A DNA stretch of 64,000 nt from Exiguobacterium sp. s193 (GCF_018618755.1 NZ_JACSMR010000001.1:248001-312000), one strand, 5' to 3'. Positions 1-9,661 are shown, counted from the first letter of the stretch. Numbers and translations: made by a program. The notes: a model not told the origin generated them from the letters alone.

Positions 1-1956
1 ACGATATGATTCAGAGCTCGTATCCGTCTTTTTCCCAAACTCTTCTTTGATGAACGAAGGATAATACGGATAAATATGATACGAGGCGAATAAACCTCCT
101 GCAAAGTTCTTCGTCGCTTTTAAATGATTAAAATCGAGTGAGACAAGATCTTGTTCTTCCTCTGCTTCGTTCGGGTGTGAGAGCGGATCCGTCGTCGGCC
201 AGTTCGTTGATCCAATCGGTCGTGTCGTTTTGTATTGATTGACTTCATAAGCTGTCGCCGTGTCCATTCGTCCCGCTAACCACGACTCAAAAGGAGAAGC
301 ATCTTTTGTTGTCGTGACATAGTTTCCTTCAAAACGTGTCCCTTTATTTTTTTTATTCGTTTCCACGACTGCCTCCGGCAACCACTCGATTCCGAAGACG
401 AATGCTGAAACGTATTGCGAGACGTCCGATGTGTACGTTCCTGACGCATGCCCAACTACTTCTTTAACGACTGCATTTCCGTGAATGACATCGACCATTC
501 GCTTCGCTTCAGTGTCGGTCATTTTTAAAAACTCAGGATTGTATGCGTTTTTGAGTTCCTCGAACGGCTTTTCTTCAACCCACATTCCTTGCATTAAATA
601 AATCGGTTTCTTCGCCGTCTCATTGTAAGCCTTTAGGGCATCATAAAAAGCTGGTGGGTGAAGTGTATAGATTCGAATTGTATTAACTTCCATTTCCCCC
701 ATTTGTTTCAGCCAACGGTCATATTCATTACGACTGATGGCATGTTCCCCTGGGAATGCACCCGGTCGTCCGAGACCAACATTTACGCCTTTGACGAAGT
801 ATGGCTTCCATTTTCCATCCTGATACATTTCGAGCGTATCTTGTCCTTCGCGTGCTCGCGTCCGTAATGTTTGATCATTAATCGTCGTCGCGGCAAGTGG
901 TTTTGTTTTGACTGCTACTTGCTGAACTGATTTTGTCGATTCTAGGATGTGGTGCAAAGTCGGTGCGTAAACTTTCCAAAAAAAGGCCGTTTCACTTTCT
1001 GCACCATCTAAAATGAATTGTTTGCGGAACCATTCCAGTCCACTGTAGCGGTAGTAGCGCGGGATATCCGCAACATCCGTATAGTCACCCGCAAAATAAT
1101 GCGCACTTCCTTGTGTCACATATGCTGGAAATTCAAGCGGAAGCTGTCGCGCCCGTAACATCGCTTGCGTTTGTTTTGATGGTTTCCACGAGAAGTGGGC
1201 TTGTTGTTCTCCACCCTCTAGTTCCAATACCTCGAACCAGTAATTGTAGCGGACTTCATCTTTAGCAGCAGTTTGCTGTTGATCCCACTTATACAGTAAC
1301 GGGGTATCATCATTTACAAAAAAAGCTTCCCCTGTCGAATCATTAATGAAGACATAACCCGGTCCCGATAATTTAAAGGTCTTTTCTTTTGCTTGAACCA
1401 TTAGCTTTTCTTCGACAGTTGGATCAAGTCCTTGTAATTCTTTCAAGTCAGGGAAAAACCGGCCAATCCATCCTGTCCAAGCCGTTCCGAATAATTGATG
1501 AAACGATTTAGAACGGTCAGATGGCGTTGGGCTCGCAGCCGTATTAAACTCGGCGACAACTGTTTTTCCTTTTGAAATGGCATCGGTCGCCAGTTCTACA
1601 TCCTCGGATGTCAGACCACCGCGATGTTCTTTTTTCCCGTTGACGGAATAATTTTCCCCATACGTGTCGGTAAACAACAAGACATCTGCTTGTTCCGCTT
1701 GTTTCAGCATTGCTGCACCTTGCGTTCCGTCATAGCGATTAATGTAATCGGTGTACTTGTAATCTTCTCCAGACTCTTTTCGAATTTTTAAGTGATTTAA
1801 TAACCAAGTCGTTCCTGCATGCTCACGTTCATCTTTGCCGACCGTGTAATCAAATAACATGATGTTTAATGTCTTCTCTTTCTGCACAAACCACAAAGCG
1901 AGTGGCGTTAAAATAAGAACTATCAAAATAAATGCAATCCATGTATACCGTTTCAC
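1..1956 (-). CDS. Membrane-anchored glycoside hydrolase-like protein (partial, C-terminus beyond left edge)
   Basis: The reading frame stays open to base 1, so about 652 N-terminal codons are present and the end is missing. I chose the GTG at 1956 because a GGAAGGA Shine-Dalgarno lies 9 nt upstream; an in-frame ATG at 1974 is less well placed. Residues about 4-24 form one hydrophobic span after a basic start, giving an N-in, outside-facing anchor. The region around the motifs GVNVGLGRPGAFPGEHAIS and EVNTIRIYTLHPPAFYDAL resembles the TIM-barrel part of glycoside hydrolase family 2-like proteins (inference from pattern, no search run). It lies downstream of the ysxC terminator and is a separate unit. 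Substrate unknown. Confidence 0.55.
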   Translation of the reverse strand, partial: MKRYTWIAFILIVLILTPLALWFVQKEKTLNIMLFDYTVGKDEREHAGTTWLLNHLKIRKESGEDYKYTDYINRYDGTQGAAMLKQAEQADVLLFTDTYGENYSVNGKKEHRGGLTSEDVELATDAISKGKTVVAEFNTAASPTPSDRSKSFHQLFGTAWTGWIGRFFPDLKELQGLDPTVEEKLMVQAKEKTFKLSGPGYVFINDSTGEAFFVNDDTPLLYKWDQQQTAAKDEVRYNYWFEVLELEGGEQQAHFSWKPSKQTQAMLRARQLPLEFPAYVTQGSAHYFAGDYTDVADIPRYYRYSGLEWFRKQFILDGAESETAFFWKVYAPTLHHILESTKSVQQVAVKTKPLAATTINDQTLRTRAREGQDTLEMYQDGKWKPYFVKGVNVGLGRPGAFPGEHAISRNEYDRWLKQMGEMEVNTIRIYTLHPPAFYDALKAYNETAKKPIYLMQGMWVEEKPFEELKNAYNPEFLKMTDTEAKRMVDVIHGNAVVKEVVGHASGTYTSDVSQYVSAFVFGIEWLPEAVVETNKKNKGTRFEGNYVTTTKDASPFESWLAGRMDTATAYEVNQYKTTRPIGSTNWPTTDPLSHPNEAEEEQDLVSLDFNHLKATKNFAGGLFASYHIYPYYPSFIKEEFGKKTDTSSESYR

Positions 1957-1968
1957 GCGTACACGTCC

Positions 1969-2007
1969 TTCCATGAGTACAAATTGTTCCATGAGTACAA
2001 GTTGTTC
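1969..2007. repeat. 18-bp tandem duplication upstream of the glycosidase-like gene
   Basis: TTCCATGAGTACAA occurs at 1969-1982 and again at 1987-2000, an 18-bp period. On the gene's strand each copy carries CTCATGGAA, so a start-like ATG is duplicated just ahead of the chosen GTG start. Confidence 0.85.
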
Positions 2008-2100
2008 TTATCATTGTAACTCTAATTCCTAAAGTCGCATATATATGGATATTTAAAATTCAAGTAAGGAAGCAGTTTGTAAAAAGAAACAATAAAGTAC

Positions 2101-2138
2101 AAAAAAGACTACTGTTCACATTATATGAACAGTAGTCT
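2101..2138 (-). terminator. Rho-independent terminator of the lon-ysxC unit
   Basis: A perfect 13-bp stem (2106-2118 with 2126-2138, 7-nt loop) is followed on the minus strand by six T. It lies 40 bp past the ysxC stop. Confidence 0.9.
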
Positions 2139-2179
2139 GATTCAATGGTTTCACTTCTATCCTACTTTGCGCCTCTTTT

Positions 2180-2761
2180 TTACAGATGACTGTAAATCGC
2201 TTCCCATGCTGCATCGACACCTTCACCCGTTTCAGAAGAAAACGGAATGAACGTATCTTGACCATCAAATTGCAGTTTCCGCTTGATTGCTGCAATCTGC
2301 TTATCGCGCTGACCCCGTTTGATTTTATCGAGTTTCGTCGCGACGACGATCACCGATAAGTCGTAGTACTTCAAGAAGTCGTACATGATGACATCATCTG
2401 CTGACGGTTCATGACGGATGTCGACGAGTAAGACAACACCTTTTAGTATTTCACGTGTCGTGAAATACTTTTCCATCATCTTGCCCCATGCTTCTCGCTC
2501 TGTTTTCGAGACTTTCGCATACCCGTATCCTGGTACGTCAACGAACATCAGTTCATCATTGATGTTGAAGAAGTTTAGTGTTTGTGTTTTACCTGGTTTT
2601 GAAGAAGTCCGGGCGAGTGCTTTTCGCTGGACGAGCTTGTTGATGAACGAGGATTTTCCGACGTTCGATCGCCCGGCTAACGCAACTTCCGGAAGGAGTG
2701 GTTCCGGATAATGTTCCGGATTGACACCACTTGTAATAAAATCTGCTTTATAAATTTTCAT
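2180..2761 (-). CDS. ysxC: Ribosome biogenesis GTPase YsxC/EngB (YihA family)
   Basis: 193 residues, the usual length. The G motifs are in order: G1 GRSNVGKS (residues 30-37), G2 Thr in the SSKPGKTQT segment, G3 DVPGYG, G4 TKLD and G5 SSETG. The family is an essential GTPase needed for assembly of the large ribosomal subunit. It starts one base after the lon stop codon, so it is co-transcribed with lon, the same arrangement as lonA-ysxC in Bacillus subtilis. The hem genes that follow ysxC in some Bacilli are not here; a terminator and an unrelated gene follow instead. Confidence 0.96.
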   Translation of the reverse strand: MKIYKADFITSGVNPEHYPEPLLPEVALAGRSNVGKSSFINKLVQRKALARTSSKPGKTQTLNFFNINDELMFVDVPGYGYAKVSKTEREAWGKMMEKYFTTREILKGVVLLVDIRHEPSADDVIMYDFLKYYDLSVIVVATKLDKIKRGQRDKQIAAIKRKLQFDGQDTFIPFSSETGEGVDAAWEAIYSHL

Positions 2762-2762
2762 G

Positions 2763-5072
2763 TTACTCTCCTTTTAATGCATGTTCGAGCACTTGGTCCA
2801 TCGTAGCGACCGGAATGAAACGAATTCCATTACGAACCGTTTCAGGAATCTCATCGATATCACGTGTGTTGTCTTGCGGCATTAAAATCGTCGTCAGTCC
2901 CGCACGGTGAGCTGCGAGTGACTTCTCTTTTAATCCGCCAATCGGTAAGACACGACCACGTAACGTGATTTCGCCTGTCATCCCGACGTCACGCCGGACT
3001 GGACGTTTCGTCAAAGCAGAAATCAAGGCCGTTGCAATCGTAATACCGGCTGACGGTCCGTCTTTCGGTACGGCACCCTCCGGTACGTGAATATGAACAT
3101 CCTGTGTTTCATAGAAATTTGAATCGATTCCAAACGACTCAGCATTCGCACGAACGAAGCTATACGCCGTCTGTGCCGACTCTTGCATGACGTCACCAAG
3201 TTTACCCGTAAGTTGCAATTTTCCTTTACCTGGCGCAAGACTGACTTCAATCGTCAGTGTGTCGCCCCCAAATGCAGTATACGCTAAACCGGTCACCGCG
3301 CCAATCGTATCTTCTAATTCACCTTGTCCATACCGATAAATCGGTTTTCCTAAGAAATCCGTTAAGTTTCGTTTTGAGACCGTGACACGTTTCTTTTCCC
3401 CCATCGCGATCTGCTTCGCCGCTTTACGGCAGAGCGAACCTAATACACGTTCAAGGTTCCGGACTCCGGCTTCCCGTGTATACCGACGGACAACTTCTTC
3501 GAGCGCATCCGGTTTGACGGTCAATTGACTTTTTTTCAAGCCATGTTCTTTAATCTGTTTCGATAGGAGGTGACGCACTGCGATTTCGGCTTTCTCTTGC
3601 TCCGTATACCCACCAATCTGAATCAATTCCATCCGGTCCAGTAAAGGACCCGGGATATTCGAGACGTCATTCGCCGTTGCGATGAAGAGAACGTTCGATA
3701 AGTCGAATGGTTCTTCGATATAGTGATCGGAAAAACTATTGTTTTGTTCCGGATCAAGAACTTCAAGCATCGCAGATGAAGGATCGCCACGGAAATCATT
3801 GGACATCTTATCGATTTCGTCGAGTAGGAAGACTGGATTATTAGTACCAGCTTGTTTCAATCCACGGATGATGCGTCCCGGCATCGCCCCAATGTATGTC
3901 CGGCGATGTCCCCGGATTTCTGCTTCGTCTCGTACTCCACCAAGCGAGACCCGGACAAATTTGCGTTCCAGTGCTGTCGCGATGGAACGGGCGAGTGATG
4001 TTTTCCCGACCCCTGGAGGTCCTGCTAGACATAAAATCGGTCCACGTAACGAATCCGTCAATTGACGAACCGCCAAATACTCGAGAATCCGTTCTTTGAC
4101 TTTTTCGAGTCCATAGTGATCTTCATCCAATTGTTCAGAAGCCGCCTCGACATTTAAGAAGTCGTCTGTCGCTTCATTCCAAGGAAGTGAGAAGAACCAT
4201 TCCAAATAATTTCGGATGACACCATGTTCCGGACTCGTCGCCGGTACGATGGCTAACCGATTGATTTCTTTTTCGATGTTCGCGACTGCCGTTTCCGACA
4301 AATCGAGCATCGCCAATTGTTCCTTATACTTCACGGCGTCACTTTCAGCAGAGATGGCTTCCCCTCCGAGTTCTTGTTGAATCGTCTTCAACTGTTCCCG
4401 AAGGTAGTAGTCACGTTGCGACTGCTCAATCGTTTTTTTCGTCCGCTCCCGCATTTCTCGTTCAAGCTCAACGACTTCATATTCATGTTTCATGACATCA
4501 AGTAACATCAAGCCACGTTCGACAGGGTCATTTTCTTCTAAGAATTCCTGTTTCTTCGCGATCTCGATTGGTAATTTCGATGTGATGTAATCCGTCAGGG
4601 AATCCAAACGTTCATACGTTTCGAAACGACGCCGTTCATCTGTGCCGATTCCTTTGATTCGAGAAACGAGTTGTCCGAACTGCTCTTTGATGAGACGGAC
4701 GAGTGCCTCTTGTTTTGCCCCTTTGATATCGAGTTTCTCAATCGGTTCGATGACAGCTTGATAGCCCTCATCCGTTTCGTTGACTTGTTCGATTCGGACA
4801 CGTTCTTTTCCAATGACACGGACACGGACGGTATCGTTCCCGAGTTCACTCATTTTCGCGATTTGAACGAGTGTACCGACCGCATGCAATCCATCGACGG
4901 ATGGTTCTGCTTCCGGATCCCGTTGTGTCACGACGACTAAATCAATTTCATGCTCCTTTGAAGCAAGCAATGCTTTTAGCGAAACGGGTCGCCCGACATC
5001 AATCGTCAGACCGATTAATGGATAGGCGACGACGCCCCGAAGTGGTAAAAGTGGATATTGTTTGGTTTTCAT
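2763..5072 (-). CDS. lonA: ATP-dependent protease Lon (LonA type)
   Basis: 769 residues from the ATG at 5072 ([13 protein letters not shown]), which has AGGAGG at 5079-5084, 6 nt away; the frame is open further upstream into clpX but those codons have no ribosome site. The order is the N-terminal LON substrate domain, AAA+ module with Walker A GPPGVGKT and Walker [10 protein letters not shown], then the serine-lysine protease domain with the catalytic Ser in PKDGPSAG. Cytoplasmic hexamer that degrades misfolded and regulatory proteins. A strong terminator sits 4 nt before its Shine-Dalgarno (see 5089-5128), so the amount of message may depend on read-through from clpX. Confidence 0.97.
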   Translation of the reverse strand: MKTKQYPLLPLRGVVAYPLIGLTIDVGRPVSLKALLASKEHEIDLVVVTQRDPEAEPSVDGLHAVGTLVQIAKMSELGNDTVRVRVIGKERVRIEQVNETDEGYQAVIEPIEKLDIKGAKQEALVRLIKEQFGQLVSRIKGIGTDERRRFETYERLDSLTDYITSKLPIEIAKKQEFLEENDPVERGLMLLDVMKHEYEVVELEREMRERTKKTIEQSQRDYYLREQLKTIQQELGGEAISAESDAVKYKEQLAMLDLSETAVANIEKEINRLAIVPATSPEHGVIRNYLEWFFSLPWNEATDDFLNVEAASEQLDEDHYGLEKVKERILEYLAVRQLTDSLRGPILCLAGPPGVGKTSLARSIATALERKFVRVSLGGVRDEAEIRGHRRTYIGAMPGRIIRGLKQAGTNNPVFLLDEIDKMSNDFRGDPSSAMLEVLDPEQNNSFSDHYIEEPFDLSNVLFIATANDVSNIPGPLLDRMELIQIGGYTEQEKAEIAVRHLLSKQIKEHGLKKSQLTVKPDALEEVVRRYTREAGVRNLERVLGSLCRKAAKQIAMGEKKRVTVSKRNLTDFLGKPIYRYGQGELEDTIGAVTGLAYTAFGGDTLTIEVSLAPGKGKLQLTGKLGDVMQESAQTAYSFVRANAESFGIDSNFYETQDVHIHVPEGAVPKDGPSAGITIATALISALTKRPVRRDVGMTGEITLRGRVLPIGGLKEKSLAAHRAGLTTILMPQDNTRDIDEIPETVRNGIRFIPVATMDQVLEHALKGE

Positions 5073-5088
5073 CGAATTCCTCCTAAAC

Positions 5089-5128
5089 AAAAAGACTCGG
5101 GAAAGGCGTACAAGTAGCCTCCCGAGTC
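5089..5128 (-). terminator. Terminator between clpX and lon, directly before the lon ribosome site
   Basis: Nine-bp perfect stem GACTCGGGA/TCCCGAGTC (5120-5128 with 5094-5102) followed by five T at 5093-5089. Only 4 nt separate the T-run from the lon AGGAGG, which leaves no space for a promoter downstream of it. Confidence 0.88.
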
Positions 5129-5142
5129 GATTTATCACGGTG

Positions 5143-6408
5143 TTACGCCGTTTCTTTTTCTTTCCCTTGTTCAATTGTACCATCTTTCAACTCAAGCGTC
5201 GGACCGCGCTTACCAGTCAACGTTTCAGCTGTAATGATGACTTTTGCGATATCTTCACGTGATGGTATTTCGAACATGATTTCAAGCATCGTTTCCTCGA
5301 TGATCGAACGTAAACCACGTGCACCGGTTTTCCGTTTGATAGCGAGTTTCGCGATTTCAATCAACGCCTCATCTGTGAAGTCGAGTTCGACGTCATCAAG
5401 TTGAAGCATTTTTTTGTATTGTTTGACTAATGCATTTTTTGGTTTCGTCAAGATTTGGACAAGTGCATCCTCATCGAGTGGTTCGAGTGTCGCCATGACT
5501 GGCAACCGACCGATGAACTCAGGGATGAGTCCGAATTTTTGAAGATCCTCTGGTAATGCGGCAGCAAGAATTTCTTTTTGCGTAAAGTTACGGTTTTCAG
5601 AATCATTTCCGAATCCAATAACTTTTTTACCAAGACGGCGTTTAATCGATTGATCGATTCCATCAAATGCGCCACCGACGATGAAAAGAATATTCGTCGT
5701 ATCGATTTGAATGAATTCTTGATGCGGATGTTTACGTCCACCTTGTGGCGGAACACTCGCGACAGTACCTTCTAAGATTTTAAGAAGTGCTTGTTGGACA
5801 CCTTCTCCTGACACATCACGTGTAATGGAAGGATTCTCAGATTTACGGGCGATTTTATCGATTTCATCGATATAGATGATCCCTTTTTCTGCTTTTTCGA
5901 CATCGTAATCAGCAGCTTGAATAAGTTTTAAGAGGATGTTTTCGACATCTTCCCCGACATATCCAGCTTCCGTCAAGCTTGTCGCATCCGCAATCGCGAA
6001 CGGTACGTTTAAGATACGCGCCATTGTTTGGGCAAGAAGTGTCTTACCACTACCTGTTGGTCCAATCATGACGATGTTTGATTTAGAAAGTTCAACATCA
6101 TCTGCCCGACCACCGGCATTGATTCGTTTGTAATGATTGTACATGGCGACAGACAACGACTTTTTAGCCTTTTCTTGACCGATGACATAATCATTTAATG
6201 TCTCACGAATTTCATGCGGCTTTGGTACATTCTTTAGTTCGACTTCTTCTTCTGTACCAAGTTCCTCTTCAACGATTTCGTTGCAAAGTTCGATACATTC
6301 ATCGCAAATGTAAACGCCAGGTCCAGCAACAAGTTTGCGCACTTGCTCTTGTGTCTTTCCACAGAAAGAACATTTTAGCTGACCTTTCTCTTCGTTAAAT
6401 TTAAACAT
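5143..6408 (-). CDS. clpX: ATP-dependent Clp protease ATP-binding subunit ClpX
   Basis: 421 residues from the ATG at 6408 ([10 protein letters not shown]), preceded by GGGTGGA at 5 nt; the longer open frame upstream lacks a ribosome site. The N-terminal zinc-binding domain has C13-x2-C16 and C35-x2-C38. AAA+ motifs follow: Walker A GPTGSGKT, Walker [11 protein letters not shown], and the pore/sensor region. ClpX unfolds tagged substrates and feeds them to ClpP, which is not encoded here. Neighbours are tig upstream and lon downstream, as in Bacillus subtilis. A vegetative promoter and a CtsR-like box lie upstream. Confidence 0.98.
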   Translation of the reverse strand: MFKFNEEKGQLKCSFCGKTQEQVRKLVAGPGVYICDECIELCNEIVEEELGTEEEVELKNVPKPHEIRETLNDYVIGQEKAKKSLSVAMYNHYKRINAGGRADDVELSKSNIVMIGPTGSGKTLLAQTMARILNVPFAIADATSLTEAGYVGEDVENILLKLIQAADYDVEKAEKGIIYIDEIDKIARKSENPSITRDVSGEGVQQALLKILEGTVASVPPQGGRKHPHQEFIQIDTTNILFIVGGAFDGIDQSIKRRLGKKVIGFGNDSENRNFTQKEILAAALPEDLQKFGLIPEFIGRLPVMATLEPLDEDALVQILTKPKNALVKQYKKMLQLDDVELDFTDEALIEIAKLAIKRKTGARGLRSIIEETMLEIMFEIPSREDIAKVIITAETLTGKRGPTLELKDGTIEQGKEKETA

Positions 6409-6481
6409 AAAGGTCCACCCCTTTAACGCGGAAGTTGTATAGATACGTTTCGCATCCAATCTCACGTTTTACTATTAATGA

Positions 6482-6511
6482 TTGTAGCATGAACAAGGAA
6501 AGTCTTTCAAA
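6482..6511 (-). promoter_or_regulatory. Predicted sigma-A promoter of clpX
   Basis: Minus strand TTGAAA (6511-6506), 18-bp spacer, TACAAT (6487-6482) preceded by TGC, an extended -10. About 75 bp upstream of the clpX start. Confidence 0.75.
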
Positions 6512-6556
6512 TCCTGGACAACCGTTTTACAGTTTGATTTGAAGATTTCAATATTG

Positions 6557-6573
6557 TTTGTCCTTGTTTGACC
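6557..6573 (-). promoter_or_regulatory. CtsR-like heptad repeat upstream of clpX
   Basis: Minus strand GGTCAAA-CAA-GGACAAA matches the CtsR direct repeat RGTCAAA-NAN-RGTCAAA with one mismatch. It lies about 46 bp upstream of the predicted -35, so it is not in the usual promoter-overlapping position. Confidence 0.5.
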
Positions 6574-6581
6574 TATCGTAC

Positions 6582-6623
6582 AAAAAAAACGACTCCAAGA
6601 CCAGAAATAGGTCTTGAAATCGT
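6582..6623 (-). terminator. Terminator after tig
   Basis: Thirteen-bp stem with two G-T pairs (6611-6622 region with 6591-6603), then eight T on the minus strand. It separates tig from clpX. Confidence 0.88.
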
Positions 6624-6641
6624 TTTGTTCAGTTCGCGAAC

Positions 6642-7934
6642 TTATTTCGTTTTTGCGTTATCAACGAGAACGTCGATTGCTTTACGGAATTGAAGATCAC
6701 CTTTAAGCGTATCAAGACCGCCTTGTGGTGCAAGCATTGTTTCAAGTTGATCAGCAGGAATGTTGTAGAGTTCAGACATCGATTGAAGTTCAGCTTGCGC
6801 TTCTTCTTCGTTAACTTCGATGTTTTCGTCTGCAACGATTTGCTTGAGAACGAGACGTGCTTTAACACGTTCTTCTGCTTGCTCTTTCATTTCAGTACGC
6901 ATCGCTTCTTCAGTCGTCCCAGTTAACTGGAAGTACATGTCGAGGTCGATACCTTGTGATTGAATGCGTTGTGTGAATTCTTGGACCATACGTTCAACTT
7001 CGTTGTCGACCATAACTGCCGGAAGATCAACTGTTGCGTTTTTAGTCGCTGCTTCAACCAACTCATCACGCATTGAAGCGTCTGCTTCTTGTTTGCGTGT
7101 GTTTTCAAGGCGTGTACGAATTTTTGTTTTCAACTCATCAAGAGAAGCAACTTCTTCGTCCATTTCTTTTGCGAACTCATCTGTCAATTCAGGAAGTTCT
7201 TGTGCTTTCACTTCGTGGATTGTCACTTTGAACACGACTGGTTTACCAGCGAGTGATGCTTCATGGTACTCTTCTGGGAAAGTAACGTCGATGTCTTTTT
7301 GTTCGCCAGTTTTTAGACCGACCATTTGCTCTTCGAATCCTGGAATGAAGTTTCCTGAACCGATGACGAGTGAATAGTTTTCAGCAGTTCCGCCGTCGAA
7401 TTGGTTGTCCCCATCAAAACCTGCGAAGTCGAATACGACTGTGTCGCCATTTTCGATGACGCCGTCTTCTTTTACGACGAGCTCTGCTCCACGTTCTTGC
7501 ATTGTTTTGAGTTCTGCATCGACATCTTCGTCAGTAACGTCTGTTTCGACAGCAGTGTACTCAAGACCTTTGTACTCACCAAGAGTTGCTTCAGGTTCGA
7601 TGACGAACGTGATTTTGAACTCAACCGGTTTTCCTTTTTCGAGTGTTTCAACGTCGATGTTTTCAAGCGCGATTGGCTCGATACCTGATTCAACGACAGC
7701 ACCCTCGATTGTATCTTGATACAAGATATCAAGAGCATCTTGATAAAGTGCTTCTTCACCGTACATTTTGTTAAACATTGCGCGTGGCATTTTTCCTTTA
7801 CGGAAACCAGGTGTGTTCAAAGTCTTAACGACTTTTTTGAACGCTTGGTCTACCGCTTTATCAAATGCTTCAGCAGGCGCTTCATACGTGAGAACGCCGA
7901 GGCTACCTGATTGTTTTTCCCATTTTGCAGTCAT
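6642..7934 (-). CDS. tig: Trigger factor (ribosome-bound chaperone and prolyl isomerase)
   Basis: 430 residues from the ATG at 7934 (MTAKWEKQSG), with GGAGGG 7 nt upstream. Three family parts are visible: the ribosome-binding domain with the GFRKGKMPR signature near residue 45, an FKBP-type peptidyl-prolyl isomerase domain (GDTVVFDFAGF through FKVTIHEVKAQELPEL), and the long helical C-terminal chaperone domain. It sits at the nascent-chain exit of the ribosome. It has its own promoter and terminator. Confidence 0.97.
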   Translation of the reverse strand: MTAKWEKQSGSLGVLTYEAPAEAFDKAVDQAFKKVVKTLNTPGFRKGKMPRAMFNKMYGEEALYQDALDILYQDTIEGAVVESGIEPIALENIDVETLEKGKPVEFKITFVIEPEATLGEYKGLEYTAVETDVTDEDVDAELKTMQERGAELVVKEDGVIENGDTVVFDFAGFDGDNQFDGGTAENYSLVIGSGNFIPGFEEQMVGLKTGEQKDIDVTFPEEYHEASLAGKPVVFKVTIHEVKAQELPELTDEFAKEMDEEVASLDELKTKIRTRLENTRKQEADASMRDELVEAATKNATVDLPAVMVDNEVERMVQEFTQRIQSQGIDLDMYFQLTGTTEEAMRTEMKEQAEERVKARLVLKQIVADENIEVNEEEAQAELQSMSELYNIPADQLETMLAPQGGLDTLKGDLQFRKAIDVLVDNAKTK

Positions 7935-7987
7935 GCTGAGTCCCTCCAAAATTGTCAATTAGCGTACATGTGTGTACAACAAGTCAC

Positions 7988-7993
7988 ATTATA
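7988..7993 (-). promoter_or_regulatory. Extended -10 element of the tig promoter
   Basis: TATAAT on the minus strand preceded by TGTGC. No convincing -35 is seen at 16-18 bp, so this would be an extended -10 promoter. Confidence 0.6.
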
Positions 7994-8046
7994 GCACAAC
8001 CATTCCGAGCATTACCACTGTTGAGCGAATGGAATCCCTGCATTTC

Positions 8047-9054
8047 CTATATCGCTGTCTTCTCGTACGCTTTTCCTTCTTCTAACATTCGGTGTGCACT
8101 GTCGTATAACATGCGCGCGAGTGGCCCGATGTTCTTTCCAGGCTCCCTTTGTTCGAACGTCAAGCCGGCTAGTTCGTCCAGTGCATCAACCGTCTCGGCT
8201 GGATTCGGTTCGAACAGATCAATCGATTGTTCGAGATGGAGCATTTGGTGCCACGATAAAATCAACAAGGCTCGGAAAGGATCGAGATGCTTTAAACTAA
8301 ATAATAAATCTTGTCTCGCTTCGAGCTGCCCCTGCTGTTTGGTCAACAGTACGTTCAGCTGTCGCGCCGATTCGAACGTTACATCGATGTGCAAACGCTC
8401 GATGCACATACGGAGCGGAAAACACGCATCATCCGCCACGAGTTGTCCGAGTACCGTATGCATGACGATTAGACTTTGATGCGTCACGTCTCGTCCGACT
8501 GCATACGATGTACAAAAGTAATTTTTTAATTCAGGTATATCGTCAAGTATCACTCCACGTAACTTCCCGAACTGTTGTTCATACGTTCCGGACCGAAAAA
8601 GAGTTAACCAGTCCACATCCGTCTGTCCGACTGTTTCTGGTGTCAAAATAGACTCTTCTGCAGCTGTACGAGTATGTTGCGTCGTTTGTCGTGCAAGCAC
8701 CGTAGCGGCTTCGTCTAACTTGACCGCTAGACCATACGGCAAGTATGGGGATGCCGTCCGCAATGCGAGATAGAGCGGATAGGACTGTCCCTGTTCAAAA
8801 AGAAACAGTGCAAGGACTTGTTCGACGCCTTCAACCGTCAAAAAAGATCCTGCCAGTTTGACGAACCGCTCCCGTTCTTCTTCATTTCTCGAAAAGGCAT
8901 CCTGAATCGTATACAACGTATAGAGAACCTCATCTTCACTCATCGTCCGGTCATTAAGCCGCCTGATCTGCTCATCCCGTTCCGCTTTCGTCATGAAAGC
9001 AAGACGCGTCCGTTCGTCCTCAAGCGGGCGTTCCATCCACCGTGATTCCTTCAT
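8047..9054 (-). CDS. Protein of unknown function, 335 residues
   Basis: I do not recognise a family. The ATG at 9054 has GAGGAG 9 nt upstream. The sequence is acidic-to-neutral, predicted helical throughout, without signal peptide or membrane span; a stretch around residues 80-125 (LALFLFEQGQSYPLYLALRT) is hydrophobic and repeats like an alpha-solenoid. It follows the lipoprotein gene by 28 bp and precedes tig. In Bacillus subtilis a solenoid protein, YsoA, stands upstream of tig, so it may be a distant counterpart; I see no clear TPR consensus to prove this. Confidence 0.7.
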   Translation of the reverse strand: MKESRWMERPLEDERTRLAFMTKAERDEQIRRLNDRTMSEDEVLYTLYTIQDAFSRNEEERERFVKLAGSFLTVEGVEQVLALFLFEQGQSYPLYLALRTASPYLPYGLAVKLDEAATVLARQTTQHTRTAAEESILTPETVGQTDVDWLTLFRSGTYEQQFGKLRGVILDDIPELKNYFCTSYAVGRDVTHQSLIVMHTVLGQLVADDACFPLRMCIERLHIDVTFESARQLNVLLTKQQGQLEARQDLLFSLKHLDPFRALLILSWHQMLHLEQSIDLFEPNPAETVDALDELAGLTFEQREPGKNIGPLARMLYDSAHRMLEEGKAYEKTAI

Positions 9055-9082
9055 GCTTCATCTCTCCTCGGCAAATCCGTCG

Positions 9083-9607
9083 TTACTTCGTAAAGGGATC
9101 GAGTCGTGTCGTCCAATCAGAAATCGCCCCTTGCAGGCGTTCTGCCTGTTCGACCCCGACTTGATTCAACTTCTCGAGTGAAACGTCTGTTTCAAGAAGA
9201 CGTGTCATCTCTTCCGATTGCTTGACGTATTGTGTTAAGTTGTCACTTAAGTTTTTCAGTTCAGCCGGTGGATTGTCGAGATTCGTGAGCCGTTGATCGA
9301 TTTGATCAAGTTCTTGATTGAGCCGTTGAACCGTTTCATCCTGTTTCAGTTTTTCCATCTGTTGGTCAAGCGTTTGTTCCGGGTCCGCTGATTCGCGCGC
9401 CTTCGTTGCCGCCTGGTCGAGCTTAGCTGAGAGTTCTGACGTCACTCTCGCCGTATCTTTTGCGATTGCTTGCAGTTCTGCTGCATAGTCCACATTATTT
9501 TTCACTTCGGTCACTTGTTGTTTGGCGTCATTGACGGTATTTGACACTTCACTGCAACCCGCTAATGCAACCGTCAAAAGGAGGATTCCACCTAATTGTT
9601 TCTTCAT
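9083..9607 (-). CDS. Predicted lipoprotein with coiled-coil body (DUF6376-like)
   Basis: 174 residues. The signal peptide MKKQLGGILLLTVALAGC ends in a lipobox L-A-G-C, with Cys18 as the expected lipidation site, so the mature protein is anchored to the outer face of the membrane. The rest is almost entirely charged helix with heptad character (residues about 25-150). The opening after the lipobox resembles small Bacillus lipoproteins of the DUF6376 type, but this is from memory of pattern only. A TATAAT at 9642-9647 may be its -10. Probably an operon with the 335-residue gene 28 bp downstream. Confidence 0.75.
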   Translation of the reverse strand: MKKQLGGILLLTVALAGCSEVSNTVNDAKQQVTEVKNNVDYAAELQAIAKDTARVTSELSAKLDQAATKARESADPEQTLDQQMEKLKQDETVQRLNQELDQIDQRLTNLDNPPAELKNLSDNLTQYVKQSEEMTRLLETDVSLEKLNQVGVEQAERLQGAISDWTTRLDPFTK

Positions 9608-9661
9608 TGTTCCCGTCCCCTTTTAAGTTCATGATACCTTGATTATAATCGAAATTCACAA

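Noticed and set aside
658-867. Plus-strand 69-codon frame opposite the left-edge gene
   Set aside because: It lies wholly inside the long minus-strand coding frame, has no ribosome site and an unlikely protein composition.
3739-4065. Plus-strand frame of 108 codons inside lon
   Set aside because: Shadow of the conserved lon ATPase coding sequence; no ribosome site or promoter.
7952-8479. Plus-strand frame of 175 codons opposite the 335-residue gene
   Set aside because: It spans the tig promoter and a coding gene on the other strand and is cysteine-rich without family features; treated as a shadow.
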